The translations under genes were made by a program, and so were the position numbers. A stretch of 27,311 nt of DNA, taken from positions 676,058 to 703,368 of the forward strand of contig NW_003155736.1 of NCBI RefSeq assembly GCF_000003605.2. Reading direction: 5' to 3'. Positions 1-9,697 of this stretch are shown here, one piece after another. Under the pieces are notes generated by a model, which saw only the letters and a program-made list of their open reading frames with translations, was not told where the DNA came from and ran no database searches. The stretch comes from Saccoglossus kowalevskii. Lineage: Eukaryota; Hemichordata; Enteropneusta; Harrimaniidae. Position 1 is the first letter of the stretch; each line of letters starts with the position of its first letter.

Positions 1-169
1 AGATTGGACTTAATCACTGCAAGGACGTTTTTTTGCATTCGTTATAACCTGCAAAAATAATATTAATATTGCGACGCGTTTTATGATCACTACATAATTC
101 AAGAACTCAAATACCATAACTATACCCTATGTCTACACTATTAAATATTTATTAAAAAGAACGTCTCAC

Positions 170-301
170 CTTCGCACCCACTTCCGGTAGACAGACCATC
201 GCCGACGTATCCGTCCGTACAATTACATGCATAACTTCCGTCTAGATTGATACAAGTAGCTAACTCCACACAATCATTATCATTGGCACATTCGTCAATA
301 T
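170..301 (-). CDS. Calcium-binding EGF exon (EGF 2) of secreted EGF-repeat gene
   Basis: This 132-nt exon encodes one complete EGF-like domain. It opens with the calcium-binding signature DIDEC and has all six cysteines in EGF order. It also contains CINLDGSYACNC, which fits the Asp/Asn hydroxylation pattern C-x-[DN]-x4-[FY]-x-C-x-C. On the minus strand the exon is preceded by an AG acceptor (tcccaag) and followed by a GTGAGA donor, and both boundaries are phase 1. The last G of the upstream EGF exon plus the first AT here gives GAT, which restores the first Asp of DIDEC and supports direct joining of the two EGF exons. cbEGF modules are extracellular and use calcium to stiffen domain linkers. 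Which of the many EGF proteins this is cannot be told. The gene continues past the left edge of the window. Confidence 0.9.
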
Positions 302-558
302 CTTGGGACGAGAATAAAAACAAACAAACAAACATCAAAATAAGTATACCAGCTCCCGAAATTGTGTGTTGTTTTGGTATCTTCCGGTGAGTCACCACAA
401 CATATTGTCTATAAACTACTAGTGTAACTGCATATTGTTTAGTTAACTATAGGGGGTTTGTGTGGAGAAACATCACTCAAGAATTGTTTGATTCAATCCA
501 GTCTACGTTTGCACGAGGTCTGAAAGATGGCTGCCATTCAAACGCAAATCGGCCAAAT

Positions 559-633
559 ATGACAACCTTGTTGCGTCTCTTTCTTCTATTGCTAATAGTG
601 CTTGCAGGCGATGTTGAAGTAAATTCTGATTCA
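559..633 (+). other. Degenerate 2A-like segment at the LINE 5' end
   Basis: In one open frame a leucine-rich stretch (LLRLFLLLLIVLAG) runs directly into DVEVN. This is the layout of 2A and 2A-like translational-recoding peptides, which are known at the N-termini of some APE-type non-LTR retrotransposons of marine invertebrates. The usual Pro-Gly-Pro after the Asn is replaced here by Ser-Asp-Ser, so the recoding step should be dead. It fits the decayed state of the element. Confidence 0.6.
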
Positions 634-916
634 GATAACTCTCCTTGTTCAGAAATAGAGTCTATGAAGTCCTCACTTTCTCATGGATTTTCTAAAACAC
701 GACATAAATGCTAAAATCAATAAATTAACAGGAGAAGTTAAGAAAATTAGAGAAAAAATATACACAGAAAGGAAAGCCAGTGACAAACAAGAAGGCCAGA
801 TGAAACCTGATAACCTGATTTTCCATGGAATCAACTAAGAAGATATCAAGCATCATACGATGAATCAGAGGAAAAGTATGCGAATTTATACTTAATTATC
901 TTGACACCGGAAACAC

Positions 917-1071
917 CAGTGGCGGATCCAGCAAAATGTATTGGAGGGGGCCAAGCTACCTTAAAATTACGGAGCGTAAATCGCAGAGAAGCTATGCGTA
1001 ATCCAGATGATATGAATTGTCATGCATTTGGAGGGGGCCATGGCCCCCCTGCCCCCCTGGATCCGCCACTG
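917..1071. mobile_element. 155-bp hAT-like miniature element nested in LINE ORF1
   Basis: The element is bounded by perfect 15-bp terminal inverted repeats, CAGTGGCGGATCCAG at the left and its reverse complement at the right. Flanks are GGAAACAC (909-916) and GGAAACAT (1072-1079), an 8-bp target duplication with one mismatch. The 8-bp duplication and CAGNGG-type terminus fit hAT-superfamily non-autonomous elements. Removing the element and one duplication copy rejoins LINE ORF1 so that the region before FERIHRL reads through, which shows insertion into an existing LINE. The interior has a GC-rich palindrome around GGGGGCCATGGCCCCC and no coding capacity. Confidence 0.85.
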
Positions 1072-3567
1072 GGAAACATCAATATTGGATTCGAGCGTAT
1101 ACATCGGTTACCAGGTCGTTATGAACTCGCCAAAGGCCTTCAAGCTATCATCGCAAAGTTCAGCTATTTTAAAGACAAAGCTCGAGTATACAATTTATCC
1201 AAGAAACTCCATGATTTGAAATCCAAGTATCGTGTCAATGAAGATTATTCATCCATGGTTAATGAAGCGTAAACTTGGTACTATGTTAGTCGAGGCAAGA
1301 GCGGAGGGAAAGTGAGCGACGATGTAATACGACAGACTTGTTATTGACGATGATATCTACATATATCAAGACAATGTCGACGAATTCGGTTTAATAAACA
1401 CTTATAAATAGAGGTTAGACCATTGCTCAATTACTAATAACTTTGGACGTGGTGCTAACATTATTGACACTGCTGACGACGATAACGACTCAGACAACCC
1501 AACTCAGTTTTGCATCTCAGTTTTCTTTGTTGAAATGTTGGTGGCCGAAAATACAAGCTACAGAACCCTGACTTTTGTGATTTTCTGCCAAATTATGATA
1601 TAGTCAGATTATCAGTTTTAAATGTGTTAATATTGTCAGGGATAACCCAGATATAACACCGTTATTGACAGTAAACCACAAAATGGTACGTCTCAAGACA
1701 TATTATAAATACAAATTAACAGGCAATACTGTGAATTATTACTTGTAGGCATAATTTATATTTCACCCGAAGGTTCTACATATTCAAATATTACTATATT
1801 CGAAGTGTTGGGAAATATGTTAGTAATATTCAATAATTTTTCTGATTGCAAAATTATTTTGTGAAAGTCGATTTTGGTTAACTTAACGCAGAGATATCAT
1901 ACCATGAATTAACTAAAAGCATTGATAGTCTCAAAACCGGTAAAGCACCGGGTTTCGATGGTGTTTGTCCTAATTATATTCCACGTCATTTACCAGTCCA
2001 ATTTAATAATTTGTTGTTAAAACTATTCACTAAGATACTAAATGATGATTGATTTGCGCATGAATGAGCACAATCTATGAATTATCCATTACATAAAAAG
2101 GTAGCAGAGAGAAAGCACAAAAATATATACTTCTATTTTATATACTAGAATCAATAAATGGATTGAATTGAATCCTCCAATTGTTAACGAGAGAAGGCTG
2201 GTTTTCGTCAAGGATATTACACTGTTGATATTTTTTTTATGTTATACAATCATTGAACGTTATCTGTCATATCCCTGGTAGAATGTATTACATATATGTG
2301 AATTATGAAAAAGCCTTTGATCGCATTGACCGCCATCGTAAGGTAAGGCTTTTAAATGGAATCAAATCAATGTACAGAATGCAAAAACATGTACTCGTAT
2401 CTCCAATGGTTTGACAGATTATTTTTAATGTTTTCGTGGGGTTCAGCAAGGTTCAATTTATTCACCTTTGCTATTTTTGTTGTATATTTAAAAAAAAATC
2501 GGGTATTCATATTAGCGTTCTGAAGTTGTTCTAGCTACTTTTTGCCGATGATCTGGCTATATTTTACAGTAATGTTATAGGTTTACAGCGTATTTTAGAC
2601 CAATTTGAAAATTGGTGAAATGAGTGGAAATTATCAGTGAACAAAAACTGTTATGATTTTCATGTAAGGAGCTAGGATCCGTGCAACAGAAAAGTGGTTT
2701 CCTAAAGGAGAAAGTAAACCGGTTGTGTCTCATTACAGTTATCTTATCAAGTACAACAAATTGTACAGACCACAGATATATATACCTGTGCGATCAAGCC
2801 CTTAAGGCTCTATTTTCGGTTAAAACTTCTCTTTTTAAATTTAGTGAAGTGTCAGTTGAAACCATTATGTCTTTTTTTTGAAGGAAAAGTTGTATTAATT
2901 GTAATGTATGGATCCGAAGTGTGGGGATTTGACGAATCAAAGGATGCGGGGATAATATGACGCACGTTTTGTGAATAGGTCCTTAAAATCCCATATAACG
3001 CATAAGCCTTGCTGCTATGGGTGAACTAGGTCAACCGCGTTTCAACTTCACCCAAACAAACAATAATGACACATGCTGGGCTCGTAATTTTAAATGAATG
3101 TTATTATCCTTTCGTTTTGGTGATTCCTGTATAAATCAAGGAGTTGGTTGCGAGCAGACATTTTTTTAAATTATTTAAACAAAGATCGTGCGACATGGAT
3201 TTCCAATGTTGGCAAGAACAAATCACCTCGAAACTCGAAAAATATACCAATATATATTTTTTTAGCGAGAATCGAAAGAAGTTGTCCATTTTGTGTAAAT
3301 AACACCGAAAAAGACGAATACCATTTGTGTCTCATTTGTACCACCTTTCATAAATGACGTGTCAAGTATATCCCGTTATATTATCGTACTGATTATTATC
3401 CTTATCGAACTCATGAGTTGTTCTAAAGTTGCCACCGTGACTACGTAATACAGCTTCACCTCGTGTTTAAGAAACGAGACACGCTTCTCGGAGTATATTA
3501 TTTATTGTGTCCTGTATATAGTGTGTTTCCTCAGTTATTATTGCTAAACTTGGATATGACTGCGTAC

Positions 3568-3693
3568 CTGTGCAGGTAGTCACACCGTCACCCTCATATC
3601 CGTGAGAACATATACAAATATAGCTGCCTATGGTGTTATTGCATGTTGCTAACTCCAAACAAGCACTCGCATTGTTTTCGCACTCGTCGTAAT
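3568..3693 (-). CDS. Calcium-binding EGF exon (EGF 1) of secreted EGF-repeat gene
   Basis: This 126-nt exon encodes a full EGF-like domain starting at YDEC, with six cysteines and the hydroxylation-type motif [12 protein letters not shown]. The minus-strand acceptor is strong (tttgtgttacag) and the donor is GTACGC. Both ends are phase 1, matching the other EGF exon. The first residue depends on the preceding exon. If the base before the AT is G, the calcium-ligand Asp is formed (DYDEC). If the signal-peptide exon, which ends in C, joined directly, it would be His. The product is extracellular, and a run of such modules usually forms a rod-like or ligand-binding segment. Confidence 0.9.
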
Positions 3694-3761
3694 CTGTAAC
3701 ACAAACAGAATGTTGATAACTCAAATGAATAACAATTTATAAAAGATTATAGTCTGAAATA

Positions 3762-3778
3762 CACACACACACACACAG
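3762..3778. repeat. Short (AC)n microsatellite
   Basis: About eight AC dinucleotides lie just outside the EGF 1 acceptor, within the intron. Confidence 0.8.
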
Positions 3779-4017
3779 ATTACATATACATCAGATGTCG
3801 GGGGTACCAGTCAACTGCGCTTTGAGGACGCGCGCGCAAAACTTCCGCGCCATAGTACACGCTTGAAAAAAAAATAAAGAAAAACGAAACACAAATTTTA
3901 TTTTATTACAGTATTTTTATTCGACTAAAGTAAAAGTACATGTCATTGTTGTTCATTGCAGGATTGTAAAATGTTTATTTCATAAAACCAAAGAAATTCA
4001 AGATTAGTAGTACGTAC

Positions 4018-4056
4018 CTGTATGGCGTTGTTCCCATGACTGTATGTGAACATTAC
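4018..4056 (-). CDS. Possible 39-nt linker micro-exon of the EGF gene
   Basis: On the minus strand this segment sits between an AG (gaaaacag) and a near-consensus donor, CAG followed by GTACGT. It is open, phase 1 at both ends, and encodes a short hydrophilic linker (NVHIQSWEQRHT). It ends in G, so joining it to the EGF 1 exon restores the Asp of DYDEC. The acceptor has a poor pyrimidine tract, so the case rests on donor quality and phase fit. If it is not an exon, the signal-peptide exon would join directly to EGF 1. Confidence 0.33.
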
Positions 4057-4415
4057 CTGTTTTCACCGGAAACAGCCGGGTTCGGCTGCTCCCACTTCTT
4101 TCATGACTTCAAGACACATTCCAATAACATCAATACATGCAAAATAGTATTGGCAAAAGACTCGGTAGACTCAGCTTTATAGACATTACTCCTAGTTTTC
4201 TTGGCTGTGACAGTTCCTCAACCAACTCTGATCATGTCTGATCCGCTCAACCTAAGAAAACTCGTTTTTTGAGAAAATGTGTTCACAATAAAGAGATTGT
4301 CCCAACCGTAAGTGCAGCAATTAAAAAAAACAAATCAATAATCAGTATGCTATGATCGATTTTATAGTGTGTTATTTCAACATGGGTCTCGAATTACCTA
4401 GAATCGACTGTATGG

Positions 4416-4489
4416 GAACTAACTGTAGAGCTACAGCTGTCAGTATGCAGTACTGTATATTGTTGTCAGTGTTGAAATACAGTTAGTTC
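4416..4489. repeat. Inverted repeat with 12-bp perfect arms
   Basis: GAACTAACTGTA (4416-4427) is matched by its reverse complement at 4478-4489, leaving about 50 nt between the arms. It could be a decayed foldback element or simply a hairpin. Confidence 0.5.
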
Positions 4490-5319
4490 TTGCTTTTCAT
4501 GACATAATGTTACCATGGAAAAGATTCGAATTGGCGGCTATCCTAGCGGTGAAAATAAAAAATTACGACACGAGCTGATGTCATCAACCGGACGTTTTTA
4601 GCTTCAGCTTCATTCCTATACGAATGTTTCTTTATTTATTGCGGGAGTTTGGGAATATGCCACGCTTTACCCAGAAAGAGTTTTGTGCAGATCGTGCGTC
4701 TGCCCTCATTAGTGTTTTGTTCACTGTAGCTTAAAAATGCATGGCACGCCAGATATAAGTACTGTTTCTCTTTGCTTTAACTTAAAGACAGAATATTTGA
4801 ATAAAAACAACGACCGGCCATGCACGATGCGGTACACCTCGGACAACTAATAATTTTATTAATTGGCTGAGGGTACACGGACCATAGTATATACACACAT
4901 ACACACATTGCAAGAAAATCAGCGCCCTCTGTCAGAACTAGATGAAATTGTGAAATTGCGTCGATTGGTATTGCCTATGAGTGACCAAATGCATTGAATG
5001 GTTTTCAATTTCTATGTTGTTGTCGACATGAAAGTCGCCTTACCCCTTTTAAATCGCAATAAGAACAAACCCAAATATATGCCGAGAAGCTCCCAGACAT
5101 TCAGAATTCAAACAAAAATACACACCAAATGTAAACAGCCAGCAAAAAAATGTCGAAAATTTTTTTTCATCTGTGAAACATGATTTTTCCTGTATTATAT
5201 TCGTGTTTCAATAATTGCAATTATTTATGTATTCTTGCATATCTCGTTTCAGTGAAATGACGGCAAACGTCTGATACCATTTAATAATTAATAAAAAATA
5301 TAGTATTTATAGTACATAC

Positions 5320-5416
5320 GTGTAATGTTCATTTCTTCAGTGGTTTGAGCATACGTTGATTGAATTAAAGAACCAATGCATACAGTAATAACCAGTGCAA
5401 TCTGATGCCTTGAGAT
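5320..5416 (-). CDS. Signal-peptide exon of the EGF gene
   Basis: Reading the minus strand, a pyrimidine-rich acceptor (ctctttttaacttctcaaaag) precedes a 97-nt exon that ends at a GTATGT donor. It starts in phase 0 and ends in phase 1. It encodes a basic segment (SRHQ), a hydrophobic core (IALVITVCIGSLI) and a c-region ending STYA before QTTEEMN, a normal signal-peptidase site. The phase-0 start matches the 12-codon exon upstream, and the phase-1 end matches the EGF exons, so the three parts form a consistent secreted N-terminus. The exon has no in-frame Met of its own, as expected if translation starts in the preceding exon. Confidence 0.65.
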
Positions 5417-6676
5417 CTTTTGAGAAGTTAAAAAGAGAATTTAAATGAAAAGTACCTATGAATAAGCTACAGACAGGAAGAAAGAAATAATAATAACGTA
5501 GTCATGTTTATAGAGCAGATTTTTCATCAACAGTACATTCAAGTACTGTAGAATACTTTATTTTCGCTTGGAATTTATTTTTTGCTATTTTCGCTGAAGG
5601 GATGATTCCTTGAAAATAAAATCCAGCGAATATACTTTTTTTCCTATATTTCACATTAAACTCATCAAAAATCAGTGAAAATAAATTCCAAGCAAAACGC
5701 CCAAAAAGCCTTTTCAGCGAAAATTAATTCCAGCAAAAATAAAGTATTCCACAGTATTAAACGTAAGTCTCACGTGACCCTTGGACAGCAACATTTCAAT
5801 CAAATTATAACAAATTCATTGTGTTATATATCAGTAAATTGATTTCATTAATAAAAGTTAATGTATTCATGATTTCGTGACATATGGCTGACTAATGTAA
5901 TATAAGATGGATAGATAGATGAAGTCTGTTTGTACTTTTAATGTAGATTGTAATATATAACGTCCTTCCAATATTCCCGCAAAGAGCCTGGTGCCCTATG
6001 TACACCTCTTTATTTTGTTTGGATGAGAACTGGTATCTGTTTGTTGCCATCACAACGCATCACATTGTGTTACTATGCGCTAAACATTCCGGGGGTTGGT
6101 AGAATATGTGACTATAACAACAAATATACAAAATTTGCGACAAATTTTAATTTTCCCAGTGTCAAAGAAAAATGTACGCTCTTCCAGTCAACCATTTACG
6201 TCACAAAATCATTCCATCACTAGAGATGGAAATTATTCACAGTATCGCTGCATCAGAAAAAAGACATGTCAGTCGAGTCGACTCGGATGCATAGATAAAA
6301 GCAGGATTTGGTGAGTTGAAAACAAAACTGCCCAATAATTACAAGCTACTCTCTGATTGGTCTGACTGTTGGGTGTTAGGATCACCTTTTTCACATAATT
6401 CACTAAATTTGGCAAAATAATACTGAATGTATTTTTCTCACGAAACAACACAATGTTTCTGAAACTATGCCGTTGCTACACACCCGATAATGATCTCTAA
6501 GTTAAACAAGTCGAGACATTCTTCTAGTCCACCCAAACACCATGAATAAAATCGTTGCATTGCGTGAATTCATAATTATACTCATTCGCAACCGTGACGT
6601 ATAAGTATTATTCAAATCACATTAAGATAATAATAACATAAATAATTAATAATAATTATTAAATAATTCTACTCAC
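5417..6676 (-). other. First intron of the EGF gene
   Basis: The intron runs between the GTGAGT donor of the start-codon exon and the acceptor of the signal-peptide exon. It contains the foldback element at 5544-5757. Nothing else was recognised; open frames near 6023-6314 have no motif and look like chance. Confidence 0.5.
5544..5757. mobile_element. Foldback miniature inverted-repeat element
   Basis: The left end TACTGTAGAATACTTTATTT and the right end, read as its reverse complement TACTGTGGAATACTTTATTT, match over about 50 bp with scattered differences. Both arms carry repeated TTCGCTGAA and GGAATTTATTTT-like blocks, and there is no coding capacity. The ends begin at TA, so a TA target site (Tc1/mariner-like) is possible but not proven. 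It lies in the first intron of the EGF gene. Confidence 0.75.
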
Positions 6677-6712
6677 CTTATATACACATCTGTTCATTGT
6701 AGCAATCTCCAT
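6677..6712 (-). CDS. First coding exon of the EGF gene (start codon)
   Basis: On the minus strand an ATG in good context (A at -3, G at +4) opens a 12-codon exon, MEIATMNRCVYK. It is followed by a perfect GTGAGT donor at phase 0. Joined to the next exon it gives a basic n-region leading into a signal-peptide core. A second in-frame Met (residue 6) could also serve as start. An upstream ATG eight bases away is out of frame. The exon is short, so the call depends on the donor and on the downstream fit. The 5' untranslated part must lie at higher coordinates. Confidence 0.6.
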
Positions 6713-7459
6713 GATACATGTGATATATAATTATGCATAATAAGAATCTATGGGACACGACGTGTATAAGCGGATTACCATGGTTACCATCTACTATCAA
6801 ACATGATCGATTCAAGTAAGTCCAATTATTTACCGAGCCTAAGTTTAATAATAGTTGTAATCGATTGATTTTAATTTCATTCACGTTATGATCAATCGTA
6901 AAACGACATCGATCTATATTAGATACATATGTAAGTTAAAATATACAACAAATTGAATAACTACTGGGAACAACTGTTGTTATCTTTCAATTCACAAAGT
7001 AATCCCTCATTATTTATTGCGCATTGTTTAAGCATTTGACCGAGACATGACACTAACTCAGAAATGTGTTCATTTAAATAACACATGAAAACGTGAAAAA
7101 TATTGCTGCAGCACCAAATATTTGACACGGAAAATATGGCGATCGAAGAATTCAAATATCATGCAATTCCCACGTGTTCACTGTTCTGTCGTTGACCAAA
7201 CTGCATCGCCAATCTGTGTCACGTGATGCGGGATATACTAGTACATAATTACTTCGCTCAGGAATTTAAAAGTTAGTCATATCAAATATAGACATTTGTT
7301 CCAATGAATGTATTTTTGTTTGTACATTGATATTTACATAATTTATATAACCTTCGCTCAACAAAATAGGTAGTGTTTATAAATGTTCTTGATATATTTC
7401 TAATTAGTATGCACTCTGAATATTAATAATCCAGGTGAAATTCGTCTAGTCCGAGTCGT

Positions 7460-7545
7460 TACACGGTGTGCCTTCAAATTTCGTGTCAAATAAACAATGC
7501 ATTTATACGCGTTCTATGCATTTTGCTACGTTAATTGTGGTGCTT
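7460..7545. mobile_element. Decayed copy of miniature family B
   Basis: The core AAATAAACAATGCATTTATA followed by CGCGTT resembles the interior of the family B elements at 16459-16591 and 16712-16848. The left part (ttacacggtg) resembles their ends. The boundaries are uncertain. Confidence 0.45.
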
Positions 7546-8022
7546 CGATACATCTCTGTTATTCGAACGAACACATGGATTATTTTCTTGCCTCGAAACA
7601 AATATACTTTCACAGTATTTAAATATTGATGGAAACCAACACATAAATATTAGTTGCCTGTGACACACGACACAAATCTTTGAAGCAACTAAAGCAAAAT
7701 GCACAATTTATGAGAAATTTGCAAATAACTATTTTTCACATTTCACACTAATTTTACTATTTACCGGTATATATTATGTACTGTCAATCTCAAATTGTTT
7801 GAATAATGATGAAATGAGAAAAAAATACATATTTTTGCAGATAAATATGCAATACATGTTATAACATATCTACATGTATATTACATCACTGGAAAATAAA
7901 TGTCCAGTATTTGTAAACAATTATAATACAATTGGCCTTCCCATTGAGTCTGTGGCACACTCATCCAGGGCAGGGGTCGACCCTTTTTGGTGTTCACTAG
8001 AGGGTAAAATATGTATCCATTG

Positions 8023-8191
8023 TTAAAGCGGGGGGGGGGTCGTCACCTGCGCATGCGTCAGATGGCCATAGCGTGTCATTGTTTACAAACAAGCGTCTAC
8101 CCATGAGCCTTTGCGTTTTTAGCGTGTGTTGTTATTGTCGCTTGTGACTCAATTCCCGCGCGTGCGCGGGTGACGACCCTCCTGCTTTTAA
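8023..8191. mobile_element. TTAA-flanked miniature element, family A copy 1
   Basis: The element begins TTAAAGCGGGG, with GTCGTCACCTGCGCA just inside. It ends with the inverted counterpart GCGCGGGTGACGAC followed by CTTTTAA, giving TTAA at both ends. It is 169 bp with no ORF. It shares more than 100 bp of near-identical interior with the copies at 15275 and 25196. TTAA targets are typical of piggyBac- and Kolobok-type transposons; which superfamily applies is not decided here. Confidence 0.8.
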
Positions 8192-8934
8192 CTTCCGGCG
8201 ATCTATTATAAATTGAACATACACACAAAACAAACACGCAAATCACCAAATAAATGGATAAATATTCATTGAACTGTGAAGTGAATAATGAAAGAAACAA
8301 TTCAATGTTTTGCTTTCCCTGCCACGCCTGGCTGAATTATTTGCAGTGTGGACGTTGATATATCATTGTAAGAACTCATTATGTATGCATTATGACGTCA
8401 TGGTATTCAAATTTTAACACGTGAAGTGTCACAATTACGTATTCCCCTACTACCTCCGGTCCTATCAACGCGTGTGACAGTGTCCGATGAGGGCGCAATA
8501 TACATTTCTTCAGCTACATTCATCAGGTAATCGGCGTATTCTTTTGTTATAGCAACATTTGACACTTGTCAATACATGTACCGAGAGTGTGTCCGTGGGT
8601 GTGAGTATAGATTGTCTGTCTGTCTCGTTGTGCGCCAGACCTTCACGGCGGTCGACGCACTCACAAACAAAGCATCCTCAAAAGAAAAGGAAGCACTTTA
8701 CACCCCTTCAACTCAACAGACTGGCTTCGATTTTTTCCCACTGAAAATCACAACACCGGTTATAAGCAGGTAGCAGCTGAACGGAAAGGTAGGTAATTAT
8801 CGCATGCACTAGATATCCCGGATATACAATGCATTGATTTTTTTTAAACCGACAATTATATATTGACAATATTTAATTTCCGTACCGTTATGTAATACTT
8901 GGGTGGGTGGGGGTGTACAACTTGAATGACCTGG

Positions 8935-9103
8935 ATGGCGATCACTAAGGTGTACGCATTTATCGTATTCTTTCCATCTCTCAATGTGTGTATGTTCGTT
9001 CCCACAGGAGTATTGGCGTGTACAACCGGTGACGTACGTATCAACACGATCTGTGAAGCTGCGTTTGCCGACTCGGTCGTGATTGCTCGATATACGATCT
9101 CAG
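8935..9103 (+). CDS. 5' coding exon of a secreted NTR/TIMP-like protein
   Basis: Translation from this ATG (MAITKVYAF...; an in-frame ATG also lies at 8926) gives a lysine-containing n-region, a hydrophobic core (VYAFIVFFPSLNVCMFV) and a c-region ending VLA. A Cys-Thr dipeptide follows immediately. TIMPs likewise begin with Cys-Thr directly after signal cleavage, and the N-terminal Cys chelates the protease zinc. The next residues, C-x10-C followed by EAAFADSVVIARY, resemble the first strand of NTR modules (FC..D.VI.AKV in TIMPs). The cysteine usual at mature position 3 is Thr here. The donor at 9104 (CAG, then GTGTTC) is weak but phase 1; an alternative phase-1 donor lies at 9146. An excellent acceptor ends at 9007, so the exon may instead start at 9008, with the signal core encoded upstream. 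Confidence 0.55.
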
Positions 9104-9697
9104 GTGTTCTCGTTGCCTGCCATTATAATACACATCTGACCTTCCGTGTAATATATGACTAGCGTGAACGTACGTTGATCACTGCGCTTAAAGAGAACCG
9201 TTGGGATCTGAGCTTCGGGGAAAATAGAGGCGGTGGCAGCACACGAAATCATTCTGCAGACTTGATTTTGAATTCAAGGAGACAGAGTGCAACGTTCCCG
9301 TTATAGGATCGGACGAAACACGGCGGATTTGGGGGAGCTGACAACTGAGACAAGACACCCCGTGATATGATTGCAGTAATGTTGTAATGAGACTATGTCA
9401 GCCAAAGCAGTGAATTGTTATATACTGTTCTTGCGTGAGTATTTATTCCCCTTCTGTTACTTATCAACTGCATGACGGGCTACCTCGTATAACCAGCATC
9501 AAACGACTAGTATTCGGTTCACTCTCACCACTACTACTGTCCCACTGTATCCATAATATCTGAGGTATACCGGTCATAATGACGGTGACCCATTATCATC
9601 CGACCTATAATAGAGAGTGGCTCTACGGGGTATGTGATATACGTTAAAAGGTTTAATAGATCGTGCTTAAGTACCGTCTTTGTATTTTTATTTTCAG
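9104..9697 (+). other. Probable intron of the NTR-like gene
   Basis: This lies between the phase-1 donor at 9104 and the acceptor at 9697. An open stretch of about 47 codons starting near 9165 has no recognisable motif. Confidence 0.4.

Larger units (their letters stand above)
460..3475 (+). mobile_element. Degenerate two-ORF non-LTR retrotransposon (LINE)
   Basis: Reading across frameshifts and stops, the plus strand keeps LINE motifs in the expected order. First comes an N-terminal hydrophobic run with a 2A-like remnant (559-633). ORF1 pieces follow: a basic coiled-coil-like stretch, NLIFHGI near 813, then FERIHRL, IIAKFSYFKDKARV and VNEDYSS at 1089-1260. An endonuclease scrap with a PEGSTYSN-like motif lies near 1765-1800. 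Reverse transcriptase motifs are GKAPGFDGV (about 1943), AGFRQGY (about 2195), NYEKAFDRID (about 2300), GVQQGS..SPLLF (about 2437) and the catalytic FADD (about 2537). The distal part has YGSEVWGF (about 2907) and a C-terminal CPFC..EDEYH zinc-like motif (about 3282). Many stops and indels make it inactive. The endonuclease domain looks internally shortened. The clade (L1/Tx1-like or CR1-like) is not settled from this reading. It lies antisense in an intron of the EGF gene. Confidence 0.88.
302..3567 (-). other. Intron between the two EGF exons
   Basis: This intron of the minus-strand EGF gene is 3.27 kb long. Nearly all of it is a decayed LINE in the opposite orientation (about 460-3475), with a short hAT-like element nested in it. 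The remaining flanks (302-459 and 3476-3567) show nothing recognisable. Confidence 0.75.
3694..5319 (-). other. Intronic stretch upstream of EGF 1
   Basis: Apart from the possible micro-exon at 4018-4056 and a 12-bp-arm hairpin at 4416-4489, no domain, RNA gene or transposon end was recognised. A plus-strand open stretch of about 40 codons near 4058-4180 shows no known motif. Confidence 0.4.
6713..8925. other. Divergent intergenic region between two secreted-protein genes
   Basis: The region separates the start of the minus-strand EGF gene from the start of the plus-strand NTR-like gene and should hold both promoters. No TATA box or other core element could be placed with confidence. It contains a TTAA-flanked miniature element (8023-8191) and a decayed relative (about 7460-7545). 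A good GTAGGT donor near 8789 could end a non-coding 5' exon of the plus-strand gene, since all frames before it are closed. Confidence 0.5.

Noticed and set aside
901-1272. 123-codon open frame as an independent gene
   Set aside because: It is LINE ORF1 sequence fused by chance with the inserted 155-bp element.
2681-3357. Short open frames of 60-70 codons as small genes
   Set aside because: They are pieces of the decayed LINE reverse transcriptase C-terminal region, with motifs shared across frames.
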